Of a DNA stretch of 64,000 bases, positions 21,508 through 31,604 are shown piece after piece. The DNA lies in the NCBI RefSeq assembly GCF_002127325.2, contig NC_035441.2, positions 50,100,663-50,164,662 on the forward strand. The letters are read 5' to 3'. A program made the position numbers and the translations under genes. The first letter of the stretch is position 1, and each line of letters starts with the position of its first letter. Source of the stretch: Helianthus annuus (lineage: Eukaryota > Streptophyta > Magnoliopsida > Asterales > Asteraceae). The notes under the pieces were generated by a model that was not told where the DNA came from, searched no databases, and was given only the letters and a program-made list of their open reading frames with translations.

Positions 21508-24500
21508 TGTAACACCACGTAAAAACGAGTCCAATTATACATAGACACGTGTCCTAAACTCCGGTGATGTGAAAGATTGAGTTTAAGGAACTAAAGTTGA
21601 CAACTAGTGAAAATATGCAAACGAAAGGACTAAAAGTGTCAATATGCCAAACTTGAGCCTCTGAATGACCACACGTGAAGAAAATATTCTTAATTGGGTG
21701 ATTGATTGGATATGCGAAGCCGTTTGTGAAAATGATCGGAAGATTATAAATTACAAGGGTTAAAAGTGTCAATATGTCAATTCTGACCTCTGAGTGGCCT
21801 TTTAACGAAACCGAGGCTTCATAATATTCAAATATACTCCCGAGAATGTGTGATAAAAATTTCACGTGAATCCGAGATCGTTAAGCATGTTTTCTAAACT
21901 TTGGGCTAAAAGCGTCACTTGATGAAACTTGTGTTTATGAAGGAATCTAACGAACCCGAGCCTAACGAAGTTTGTTTATACCTCCTTGGGCTCCAAGAAA
22001 TCAACTACAAGGGCCTTGATTGGCAAAAATAAAGTTAAAAAGGGTTTAAAACGTTCAGGGACTGAAACTGCCAAGTTGTAAACTTGTTTTACCAGTTTTC
22101 CCGGTCCACGCGGCCCGCGTAAGACCCCCCTTAGGTCTTACGCGCCCCGGCTCAGACTGCCAGTATCAGAAAAATCATGCCAGGTGCGGGTTTGGCTGTT
22201 CCACCGCTTTAGTCTAGGTTGTAACGATGTTTGGAGCTATATGTCGGTTTAAATCACTAGCTAGGACACCTGGGGTGATCCTAGGGCCCTCAAAAACACC
22301 TGGAAGTAATCCTAAAGCATCCAAATTATTATAAATAAGGGCATAGTCTTGTGTTCTTGGCACATCACTTACAACAAGCTTCACTAAGGACTTGCTCTAG
22401 AGCTCTCAGCAGTAACAAGTGGACTTGAAGTGTAGAAAAGATTGCTAGGACCATTAGTAAGTTTCGAATTACTCCTTTAAGTTGTTTAATTAGTTTAATT
22501 ACTTAAAAGTCAAACTTAGTGCTTAATTAGTTTGACTTTCGTATTCATTACATGTGGCTTAACCACTGATCAAATTGAAAGTGGTTATGAAACCACATTA
22601 GCATAGGTGATTAACCCCTGAAAGGGTGTCTCCTAATTATCTCGTTTGACTGATTAAATGTCGGGTCAAAGTAGTTTGACAAAAAGTCAAACTGGACAGA
22701 AATGACAAAAATGATTCTAATTAATAAACCAGAGGTTCTAAATTATATTATAACATTCTAATGACTCGGTAATGACTATGTAAACATGTTTTATCAGTCC
22801 TAATCCGACAATTAATCGTCTAAGGGCAGATTATAACCAAAAGTCGCAAAAGCTTGACTTTTGCTATGACTTTCAATTCTGACCCATTCAAGCTTATTTC
22901 TTCCATGTTTTAAGCTTCCATTAGGACCGTAACACATTGTATTATAACTCTCTGAAGTTATATTGCATGGTGCCTAATCGTTTGTAATTTATCCTCTTGA
23001 TCGTAATTATGCTCATTAATGCCTAAAACGCCCTTTTTGCATAAAACCAAGATTTTTAGCAATATGAATGGACTAAGACCTTTGCTACTGATATTTAGAC
23101 ATGTCCCGAAAGTTTGACATCAGTTTGAGGTCTAGGATGGGAGTTATGTTTAATAGCGTAATTAAGGGACTTCTTAGTAATTAAAAAGCATAATTAGCAT
23201 AAGGCCCATCTAAACCCGATTTTCGACCCCAATCTTTTTACCTACGGATGTTAAATAATATTTTGGGATTTTTGAAGATTTTTATTTATTTTTAGGCTGA
23301 GCTTAACATAAGATTATAGCCTAATTTCGGTAAATACCGGTTTTACCCTTTTTCATACATAAATTGAGTTTTACATAATATTTTGAAGTCAAACTTTTTG
23401 CTACTGATCCTAAATGATAAATGTATTATTTTGAACCTTATAAACTGACCAAAATATCAGATTACCTATTTTTACCATATTAGCCCTTTAAATCGCATAT
23501 TAGGCGTTTTTAGCACCTACTATGGGTCAAAACTATATTTATCATTTAAAACCCATAGCCTACTGATATTTTAAGTTAATTTACATAATATTACAGTAAG
23601 TTAAAGTTTTAAACTCAGAAATCTATTTTTAGCAATGTAAAATTACCAAAATGCCCTTACGGTGCATAATTGGTCATAAAAGGTGTATTTTTCATATATT
23701 AAGTATCTTACTGAAATAACTTAATAAAATGCATGTTTTTACTAATCTAATCAGACCTGGAACTCAGTTTTATAAATAAACTCTTTTATAAACATCAAAA
23801 TTACCAAAATGCCCTTATGGGACTTATTTGGTTTAAATTGTTTTTGGGCATAAATGTTGATATGCTACTGTTATATTAACATATTTTGAGCATAATAATG
23901 ATTAAGACCTGTTTATAACTTGTCCGGTTACCCGTTACGCATTTACGCGTTCGAAACGGCTTACATGACTAGTTTACGTAAAATAGCCGAAACGGGCTTA
24001 ACTTTGTCATTAAAACCACATTTTCCAGAATGTGTTTAGTTTACCCATATTATACAAGTATCCAAGCTTGTCGGGTTTAAATCACATTCTATCCCGGTCT
24101 CCGTTTAATCTACCGGTTAGGTCCGTAAGGTTTCTTTCTAGCTAGTCGGTCTAAGTCTTTGACTTAAGTAAAGACCCGTTAGCATCCTAATAGATAATTA
24201 AACCTTCTATACAGATTTATAGCTGTTAGTACATTTATGTCTATCGCCTCCGTCATCTCAGTTCGTAGCAAAAACAGAAGAACTTTAGTGATTATATTGT
24301 TATATCTTGTTACTAAAAGGCAAGGTGGCATGATTGTAAATAAGGAGAACTCTCCTTATACCTTGGCCTATAAATAGAAGCCTTAGGCTTTTAGTTAGAG
24401 ACTTTTGCCATTTTGATCTTTGGAGCTTAGAGGTTAGAGAGAGAAGCTAGAGAGAGAAAGTAGAGAGAGAAAGGCAAAAGGTGATTCACGGTTCTTGTAT

Positions 24501-25504
24501 CTTTTCAGATCTATCAAAGAATCACGTTAATAATACGTCTCGTGTGTTTCGGTTATTCACGTTCACGGTTTCCGCACGTCGAACGTGTCATACGCAATCG
24601 TTTCGGAGTCAAACCGGTCCTAACAATAGCTTCCGGTAAAAAGTGCCTTTCAGGAACTTTAGGGATTTACTGCTACATCAGGTAAATACTTTTAACTTAT
24701 TTCCCCTATACGGGCTTGGGATACGGTATATTAATCCCGCTTGGTCGGGTATGGGATTATTTTGTCGGATTGTGATTTAATAAATCCGCATAACCTGTTT
24801 TAATCTGTATTATTTGATAACATAAACAATTGGGGATTAACGACCGTGTCCTGGATATCCTCGGCTCATTTAAGTTATTAATGGCCACGACCTATGCACG
24901 GGGTGCAGGCATGCACCTGACAGATGCAAATACTAAATATTAAATTACCCACAAGTTGGGGATAACTCCTCTGTGGGTTCTATAAGTGGTGAGTCAGTTA
25001 ATCATGTCCGGCTTCCAAACCGGCCCCACTTGTATGACAAATATATAAAGCTGTATACAAGATCTTAATAAAGATTGTCCCAAGTTATAAAACATTTGTG
25101 CCATGTGCATCCAAATCAATTTTCTTAAATATTTTCTAAACGAGTCAGTTGAATTGTATTTACCAGTGTATACTGACGTATTTTCCTAAAGATTGATTTG
25201 ACAGGTACTTATCGAAATAGGCTGGAGCTATAGGGTGTTGTAGAGGATATTGCAAATCCCATAGATACCCGGAGTCTGTAGTTTTTGTTTTCTTGTACTT
25301 TATGATCCGCCTGTGGATCTTATTACATTCCAGTCTGTATTATTCTTGTACTCGAACATCGACAGACAGTATGGTTTGTAATAGTTTATTTACCAGCCTT
25401 CCGCTGTGCTATATTATTGTGTGTGTTGACAATGATGATATCAACTACGTCACGATACTCCCCACCGGGCCCACCGGTAATATGTGGAATATTGGGGTGT
25501 GACA
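21508..25504 (+). repeat. 3' LTR of element A, interrupted by a solo LTR
   Basis: Same sequence as 1542-5143 plus a 402 bp insertion and its 5 bp duplication. Without these it is about 3,590 bp. Ends GGTGTGACA, followed by GAGCA. Confidence 0.95.
24219..24630. mobile_element. Solo LTR (24224-24625) with ATAGC duplication
   Basis: 402 bp insertion absent from the 5' LTR of A. Begins TGTTAGTACATT and ends GGTCCTAACA (TG...CA, with TGTTAG/CTAACA imperfect terminal repeats). Flanked by ATAGC at 24219-24223 and 24626-24630. It contains TATAAATAG near 24368 followed by GA-rich tracts, as in a copia-type LTR. No internal region or primer-binding site, so it arose by LTR-LTR recombination or is a very small terminal-repeat element. 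Strand not determined with certainty; the TATA suggests plus. Confidence 0.85.
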
Positions 25505-25509
25505 GAGCA
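25505..25509. repeat. Target site duplication GAGCA (right) of element A
   Basis: Matches 1537-1541. Element Z sequence resumes. Confidence 0.95.
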
Positions 25510-26457
25510 TCTCCCAGAATGCTTCCTTTTGCAATATTTGCAATAAGGTGCAGAAGTAGAACCTACATTTTTCCCACGGTTGGAATTTCCAGAGCGAAAT
25601 TCTTGGGTAAGCCTTTGAGCTAGGTTCCTCCTCTGGTCTTCTTCCCATGTACGTACTAATTAATCAGTCAAGGTATTTGCTAGTTCTACAGCTTCTTCTA
25701 TAGTTTGGGGTCTAGCTGCCTTGACTACATGCCTAATCTCACCAATTAATCCCCAAATGTAACGGGAGATTAATACTGGTTCTGGTGATGCAAGGGTTGG
25801 CACTATTCTAGCATATTCAAAGAATGTAGTAGTATAACCCTTACTATCCACTCCAGTCATTCTAAGGTTTAGGAATTTATTTGCTATCTGTTCTTTTTCA
25901 TTGAGAGGGCAGAATTTCCTTTCCACCATATTCTTAAATTCCTCCCATTCCATATTGTAAACCCTGTCACTTCCCCTATACTAGAGGATAGTGTTCCAGC
26001 ATTCTAAGGCTGAGTTCTTAAACAGATTGGAAGCAAACATTATCTTATCCTCTTCTGCGCACTTGCTTATTTTCAAAACTGCCTCAGTCTTTTCTATCCA
26101 GCGTAGAGTTGCAATGGGTCCTTCATTGCCCGATAATTCTATTGGTTTACAGGACCAGAATTCCTTATAAGAACAACCATAAGACATGGTTCTTCTTCTT
26201 TTGGGAATGGGCACTTGAAGTATTGGTCCATTGTTTACGCTGTGTTCTGGTTCAGTAGGTCGCTTACTGCCATTGTTACTTTTATTATTTGCTTCCTTAA
26301 CCGTGTTAATAATATATGGCATTGCGTCTATAATCCCTTGTGCTACTATGTGTTGGATGGCACTATTATCCACTTGATTTCCATTGTTATTGTTGTTCGG
26401 GTTATCGTTATTCTGGTTTTCATTATTTTGGTTTTCCTGGTTCACTTCGTTGTCCAT
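25510..26457 (-). pseudogene. Element Z gag, with nonsense codons
   Basis: Starts at 26457 (MDNEVNQENQ), preceded on its strand by an acceptor-like TTCAG. The N-terminus is Asn/Gln-rich, then a helix (QHIVAQGIIDAMPYI), CSYKEFWSCKPIELSGNEG, a capsid block with ECWNTIL, a TAG (25981-25983), EEFKNMVERKFCPLNE, RYIWGLIGEIRHVVKAARP, ANTLTD, a TAA (25660-25662), and the first zinc knuckle CKYCKRKHSGRC at the A junction. The frame is the same throughout, so the damage is point mutation only. Compared with Y, the changes fit Gln to TAG and Glu to TAA. The second Trp of the capsid WW pair is kept; the first is Cys. Confidence 0.9.
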
Positions 26458-26653
26458 CTGAATTTTAAAAATTTGCCAATTATTAATATCACAAAATAAT
26501 ATTTAATGCAAACAATCACACAACACACATATTGATCAGAATCGTCGAACATTGCGACTTTTACTCTTTCTTATATAGTATGTATCCGTATATATTACAA
26601 TACAACTGAAATCGAAATTACAATACTATTAGGCATCCGTAGTTATTGTCTAG

Positions 26654-26709
<56 letters not shown>
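26458..26709. other. Spacer of Z between gag and MITE, ending in a (TA)n microsatellite
   Basis: AT-rich, non-coding. A (TA)n run of about 50 bases occupies 26659-26709. It belongs to the ORF0-gag spacer of element Z, of which the rest is at 27205-27237. Confidence 0.75.
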
Positions 26710-26712
<3 letters not shown>

Positions 26713-27204
26713 AGGGGCTCATGCGAGAACTCCATTTATTGCGAGAACCGCGAGAACCAATGTGAACACAACCTAAAATAGCTAAAAAAACCTAACCCCC
26801 ACCCCCACCCCCAAGCTAAATGCTAAAAACTAAAACCCCCAAAAAACCTAAAAAAAAACCTAACCCCCCCCCCAAAAAAAAAACCTAAACCCCCCACCCC
26901 CACCCCCCTCAAGCTAAAATGCTAAAAACTAAACCCTCAAAAAACCTAAAAAAATCTAAAAAAATCAAAAAAAAAAATCTAAATTTTTTTTTAATATTTT
27001 TATGCTCAAATCACTACTTTTAGTGGCCAAAATTTTTTTTTTTTTAATTTTAATTTTTTTTGGCTTCGAAAAGTAGCGATTTTTATATAAAAAATATTAA
27101 AAAAAATTGTGTGATTTTTAGCTATTTTTAGGCATTTTTGGTTGTGTTCACATTGGTTCTCGCGGTTCTTGCAATAAGAGGTGGTTCTCGCATGATCTTC
27201 TCCC
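26710..27204. mobile_element. TA-flanked MITE with ~65 bp inverted repeats (495 bp)
   Basis: Left end GGGAGGGGCTCATGCGAGAAC..., right end its inverted counterpart, matching over about 65 bases up to GTGAACACAACC, with a few mismatches. Flanked on both sides by TA within a (TA)n tract, so a 2-bp TA duplication is likely but not provable in such a repeat. The interior is A/C-rich on the left and T-rich on the right (runs of C and A), with no coding capacity. Possibly Tc1/Mariner-type or another microsatellite-targeting MITE; the superfamily is uncertain. Confidence 0.75.
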
Positions 27205-27237
27205 TATATATATATATATTATTTATTATTATTGTTA

Positions 27238-28080
27238 CTACTGGTATGGGTTCATCCAGAACTCCATATTACGCTCGTCATACTTCCAGACGAGTCGTTC
27301 TCCTATCTGCCTCATCCTTTCACTACCTTCTAAAATCTCCTCACCAAAGGTTTAGAGTTCTTGCACATTTTCTGCACTAATTGGGGGTGCAGGGGCTGGT
27401 ACTGGGTTTGGGAACTGGGGCATGGGTTCTTGGTAAGGGTAAGGATTCTCTACAATTTCCCTAATGTATTGATCATTATCATAATAGGGGTCTAGAGGGT
27501 CTAGATCTGGGTAAGCTGGTAGATTTGGCATGGGTTCGTCTTCTGGTATTGGGTAGCGTTGCTGGTAATCCCTTTGGTCGTCAAACCACGGATCGTAGTT
27601 TGGGTCTAAGGGATTGGGTGCTGGCACTCTAGGTATCTCTGCTGGGTCAAAATCATGCATTTGAATTTGGTTTTCTGGGTTGGCTTCAATATCCATTGGT
27701 TGTGTGGGAAACAAGGGTAATGGTTGGGGTGTTATGAGTTGCTCTAGATTAGGGTCTGCAGCTGTAGTTGCTAAAATATGAAAATTTGCTAGACTCCTAT
27801 TGAGCATATCCTGAGCGTGAGCATCTGTTTCTCTCTTAACGGCTGCTAAAGCACGCTGTTGTTGTAACTTTCTCATCCTTTTCCTATGTTCATGCGCTCC
27901 TCTGCTGAACCATCCTCTCTTCTTAGGAGGGAATGACTCTTCAGATTGGGCCTTGAACACGAATATCCCATCTTCATTGTCAGCTGAATACCCTGAGAAG
28001 GTAGGCTGTGAAGAGGTGCCTTCGTCCGTAGGTGAGCTGGACAACTGACGGTAAGCGTCTGAAGGTCCTTGGTCGCTCAT
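27238..28080 (-). pseudogene. Element Z ORF0: acidic proline-rich extra ORF before gag
   Basis: Function unknown. Starts MSDQGPSDAYRQ at 28080, right after an acceptor-like GTTAGTTTACAG. Layout: Ser/Thr-rich start (SSPTDEGTSS), GIFVFKAQ block, basic stretch RGAHEHRKRMRKLQQQ, long Pro/Asp-rich region, and a C-terminal block FGEEILEGSERMRQIGERL then WKYDER, cut off from the rest by a TAA at about 27353. The same C-terminal block (ELRQFGEKL, IGEQISWKYDER) and GIFVRKAQ occur in element Y, so this is a conserved family, unrelated by eye to ORF0 of A and C although placed identically. Total about 280 codons. Confidence 0.75.
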
Positions 28081-28217
28081 TCTGTAAACTAACAAATAGT
28101 CAAATAACATACAATAATAATATACAGATATGCACGTAGTTCCGTATAAAATTTCCTAACATTTTGAATAATATCTTGGTGTCAGCAGAACACTTCTGTG
28201 GCTGAATCAGTAACCTG

Positions 28218-28229
28218 GCTCTGATACCA
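28218..28229 (-). other. Primer-binding site of element Z
   Basis: GCTCTGATACCA on the plus strand (TGGTATCAGAGC on the element strand), 5 bases from the LTR. Confidence 0.9.
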
Positions 28230-29263
28230 CCTTCTGTCGCAACCCCCGTCCCCTAACAACCCGGGAACGGGCGGCCGCGGCCAGTTTCAGTGGTATCGGT
28301 GTTTATCATTTTGGCAGCGGAAATTACATCAGGACCATAGTTAGGAAATATTTTATCAGAGTAAAAAATACCACACTTTTATAATATTAAACACGTGGGA
28401 AAGATCTCAAGTTTTAAGTACACACATTTTCATAGGGATAAACCCTATTTTATTTAATAAAAACATCTCTTTATTTTAGGTAACTTTATAGCCAATTTTC
28501 CAAGCCTTCAGTGCTGTCCAGCTGGCTTCTATTTGGCTTTCACATTTTGTTACCTGAAACACGTTTAAAAACATTTTGTCAGTGGGAAATACTAGTGAGT
28601 GAATCCCAGCTTAATCAAGAAGAGTTTTATCATTTAACAGTATTGAGAGTGATTAAAATGTTTACATCTACACAATTACTCATTCAGTACTGTCAATCCT
28701 AACTGGTGGGTCATATTACACATTGGCTAACTCTTTGTCCAATGGTAACTTGTTCCACATTTTGTATATAAAACCCCAACATACCGGCAGTAATTGAAGA
28801 ATTACAAAGACTCAGTCACTGCTAATCACATTGTAAAATATTTAAGGTTTTGTAAAAACAGTTTGCAAGAAGGTTTACAAAAAGGAGATTACTCACAAAA
28901 AGGTTTAGACAAAAAGAAGATTACTCACATTGCAACTTTAGGGTTTTTCCTATGATTTTCCTGGTTATTATCTATTAATTAAACAATGCACACGAGTTAG
29001 TATAATAACCTAATATTTACATTAGTAATACCCTCCCTGAGACGGCATTCCAACGACTACGTTGGGCAGAACCTCGACAGCCGTTACGGAACCCTAGATC
29101 AATCGTGCAGCGTATCTAATACGTAATCGGGGGTTATGATACTTACAACGAGGCATAACTTCGTTAATTAGGGGGGGTATAATGCCCGGGTATAGTGCCT
29201 ACTATATAGAAATTGAGAGAGAAAGTGAAAGACTGAACGATTTCAACTGAAACCGATCGACCC

Positions 29264-29287
29264 TATTTATAGTGCTGATACAGCACT
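29264..29287 (-). promoter_or_regulatory. TATA box and adjoining palindrome of the Z LTR
   Basis: On the element strand: AGTGCTG-TAT-CAGCACT (perfect 7-bp arms, 29271-29287) runs straight into TATAAATAG (29263-29271). Confidence 0.7.
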
Positions 29288-29308
29288 TCCTCGCGCCCCG
29301 CGACGGAC

Positions 29309-29325
29309 GAAGACAGGGTCTTCGC
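29309..29325. repeat. Inverted repeat CGAAGAC-AGG-GTCTTCG in the Z LTR
   Basis: Perfect 7-bp arms in a GC-rich stretch about 40-60 bases upstream of the Z TATA box; flanking CGCGG/CCGCG-type motifs resemble those of the A LTR. Confidence 0.65.
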
Positions 29326-29622
29326 GGCCCACGACGTAGGTCGGGTTGGCCCTAGCCATGACTGGTCACACGCATGGGCTCGACACGACACTGCCACGTG
29401 GCAGCTCAGGGTGCTGCCTCGTCGATGAGCGCTCGCGGCCCGCGTAAGCCTTTGAAGACTCTGTCGCGGCCCGCTAGGGACTAAATAAAATTGTTTTTAT
29501 TTAATTTAAATGAAAGTAAAGGTATTTTGGGTCCTTTCTCGTATACGGGGTGTGTTTTAGGACGTATTGGGATATTCTAAATATTTTTAGGGTGTCGGAA
29601 ATATTTTGAGGATTGTTATACA

Positions 29623-29627
29623 TAACA
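29623..29627. repeat. Presumed target duplication TAACA of element Z
   Basis: Five bases next to the Z LTR; the partner lies left of the window and cannot be checked. Confidence 0.4.
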
Positions 29628-29930
29628 TTACCATGCATGACCCTTTGAACTCGATTAAGTAGGTCCACAACATCTGGCGCCAGAAAACCAAAAGTATCAA
29701 AAGCAAATGGGATAAACACGTGCTGGTTGTCAAGGCACGCTTTCTCATGTTTGGTCACTTTACCCGAAGCAGCTTTTAAAGCTTTCCACCTACCCATCCA
29801 AAGACAAGAATGTCGGCTGGTCGAAGGGTAGATCTCCCTTCCAACGGGTCTGTTAAGAAATTAACGGGAGCCTCTTTCTTAGCAGAAATACCGGCACACC
29901 TGAATATGTCAAAAAGGACATCCTAACCAA
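29623..29930 (-). pseudogene. Reverse-transcriptase-like C-terminal fragment, host of element Z
   Basis: Minus-strand coding remnant: GREIYPSTSRHSCLW, MGRWKALKAASGKVTKHEKAC, then FIPFAFDTFGFLAPDVVDLLNRVQRVMHGNV, where the Z LTR begins. This kind of sequence (FIPFAFDTFGFLAP...) recurs in plant proteins annotated as reverse-transcriptase-like and I take it as the C-terminal part of a non-LTR-type ORF, but I cannot name the family. No stop between 29628 and 29797; upstream frame quality is poor. It is cut by Z at its 3' side. Confidence 0.5.
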
Positions 29931-30748
29931 ATCATGCCGGTATTTAAACCCCGGGAGCTCTCTACAATGAACTGCATGTTACCCGTTTACCAGCTATCTT
30001 GATGTAAATTCACGAGTCTTGGAATCTCACTGAATTAATCTTTGAATGAATTGAATTGGAAAAGTGAATTAGTGCTTCTTAATTGGTGTACACAATGCTA
30101 AAGTCAACAATTCACACAATTGATGCAATAATCAACTATTTAAGACTAAAATTCGATTCAAGATTTTTTTTTTCAAAGACGCTGCATTCATTATGTCGAT
30201 TCTACATCAAATTTGAAAGTCAATTAAAAAATAACAACTTATTTAAGGCATCATCTTCATCTTATTCGAATACTCAATCTTCTTGACTCTTCGAATCTCC
30301 ACAGTTTTGAGCCCTACCTTTAAAAACTTGTTTTTAAAACATTGAATAAATGTGGTGTTTATTTTTTGGTTTCAAATTCATTTAATCTCCTGTTGAAGTT
30401 CGAAGACTTATTAACCATTACATGGGCTTCTGAAGATAATTAAAAAAGTCGATTGATGAGATTATCAAGTGGACTGTGTTTGAGGCTTTGAAGCTCCTTA
30501 CTTGAAGGGTTTAATTATTTTGGGCTGGTTATATGAAAATAAAGTCTGGGTTTTTGTGAATTCTTATGGGCCGCAAGTTTTATTGAGTTGCAAGTTTTTT
30601 ATTTTACATACAAGAGTTGGAGTTGAGCTGGTCGTGTGTACAATCTTCATGGTGGGCCGTAAGTTTTTAGATAAGAAAGATTATATAAAAGTGGGTGCTG
30701 ATTTGAGATTTGAGGTATAGGCCACACGTTTAAATAAATAGCATTTGC

Positions 30749-30750
<2 letters not shown>
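29931..30750. other. AT-rich stretch with no recognised feature
   Basis: About 820 bases; the only ORFs are short (such as 30083-30286 and 30502-30720), of low complexity or unrecognised. Nothing supported. Confidence 0.5.
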
Positions 30751-30791
<41 letters not shown>

Positions 30792-31016
30792 TGGAATGGC
30801 AAATTTGGATCACTGACGGACCACTGGAGTATCATCGTGCCACCAACAGAACCACCCAATCATATCCATCTCCACTAGGCAATAATGCCTAAACACCAAT
30901 TCAGGAGGAAATCCAATAAATCTGGGAAAACCCTCTTTGTGGGAATCGAACCCATAACCTAATGGTCATAAGCCTTATTCCACCCCCAATACCACTAGAC
31001 TATAATGTCATGGGTA
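30751..31016 (-). mobile_element. tRNA-derived SINE with poly(A) tail (266 bp)
   Basis: On the minus strand starts near CCCATGACATTATAG, with an A-box-like TAGTCTAGTGG (30992-31002) and a B box GGTTCGATTCC (30942-30952) about 40 bases apart, the pol III promoter layout of a tRNA-derived SINE. A unique body follows and a 40-base A tail (T run 30751-30790 on plus). No clear flanking duplication was found, and the rest of a tRNA cloverleaf is absent, so it is not a tRNA gene. The long homogeneous tail suggests a fairly recent insertion. Confidence 0.75.
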
Positions 31017-31604
31017 ACAATTATTGAGCCAATGCTCATAGTTCAAGACTGGGGCAACTTTGTTCAACCTTGGTTTCTCATTGGTGTGTTATTAAAAAAA
31101 TAGGTTATAATTATTTTTTGCAAGTTTGTTCTTAAAAAAATAGGATACAATTATTTTTTTGCAACAGTTTTTATGTGTCATCAGTTGAATTTCGTTTAAG
31201 TTGTGCTTGGTACGCTATGCGGTATGGGGGACGTCCCCCCTCCGTCCAGGACCGGCAACGATCCGCACACCATGCCCCCCCCCCCCCCCGGTCTTGACCC
31301 TCGGCATGTTGCCGTTTGAGACGGTCCACTAAATGACAAAATTGTGTGAGGAATGATGAAGAATTTGACCTTTTGATAAAAAAAAATTCCAATTTCAATT
31401 TACAAAAAGCAACGGCTATATTTTAAATCACTCCAACTTTTATAAAAACTCACAACTTTTACACCATTTTTCACACCTTTTCACTCACTACAATCTCATA
31501 TCTCTCTCACATTTTATAAACCTTCTTCCCTTTTTATAAAAAACTCAACATTTTTTATACCATTTTTTACCCACTACCACCCCATCTCTCTCTCAAAAAT
31601 TACC
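31017..31604. other. Flank upstream of the PIF transposase
   Basis: Non-coding. Contains a GGGGGACGTCCCCCC palindrome (31227-31241) and a C17-type run near 31276-31292. It likely holds the promoter or the end of the PIF/Harbinger element, but no terminal inverted repeat could be matched to the 3' side. Confidence 0.4.

Larger units (their letters stand above)
1542..25504 (+). mobile_element. Element A, full-length Ty3/gypsy (Tekay-like) with nested insertions
   Basis: Complete element with two LTRs, TG...CA ends, Met-tRNA primer-binding site, polypurine tract and a 5-bp duplication. Order: LTR, extra ORF (ORF0), hairpin array, gag-protease, RT, RNase H, integrase with a chromodomain-like tail, LTR. 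Removing element B (9,527 bp plus duplication) and the solo LTR (402 bp plus duplication) leaves about 14.0 kb, of which the LTRs are about 3.6 kb each. Every ORF carries at least one disabling change, so any movement would need proteins supplied by a relative. Confidence 0.95.
25510..29622 (-). mobile_element. Element Z, LTR/ORF0/gag side
   Basis: Minus-strand gypsy element: 5' LTR at the right (28235-29622), primer-binding site, ORF0, gag, then the A insertion and pol at 1-1541. Same family as element Y at the right edge of the window (similar LTR ends, ORF0 and gag). Older than A because it is the host. The TA-flanked MITE at 26710-27204 is a further insertion. Confidence 0.9.
28235..29622 (-). 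repeat. 5' LTR of element Z (1,388 bp)
   Basis: On the plus strand begins TGTCGCAACC and ends GATTGTTATACA; on the element strand it starts TGTATAACAATCC and ends GTTGCGACA. Related to the Y LTR (TGTAACAACTCTC... ending CCGTGACA), including a shared internal stretch around TTTCCC(A/G)CTGACAAAAT. Contains TATA box 29264-29271 and palindromes at 29271-29287 and 29309-29325. Confidence 0.85.

Noticed and set aside
26760..27120. Runs of C and A that look telomere-like (AACCCCC, CCTAAA words)
   Set aside because: Irregular words, not a tandem CCCTAAA array; interior of the TA-flanked MITE.
30083..30286. 67-codon plus-strand ORF
   Set aside because: AT-rich, no recognisable motif, no homologous copy in the window.
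30930..31005. tRNA-like sequence with A and B boxes
   Set aside because: No cloverleaf or acceptor stem; linked to a unique body and A tail, so a SINE.
31227..31241. GGGGGACGTCCCCCC palindrome as a possible transposon terminus
   Set aside because: No partner found on the other side of the PIF transposase and no TTA/TAA duplication.
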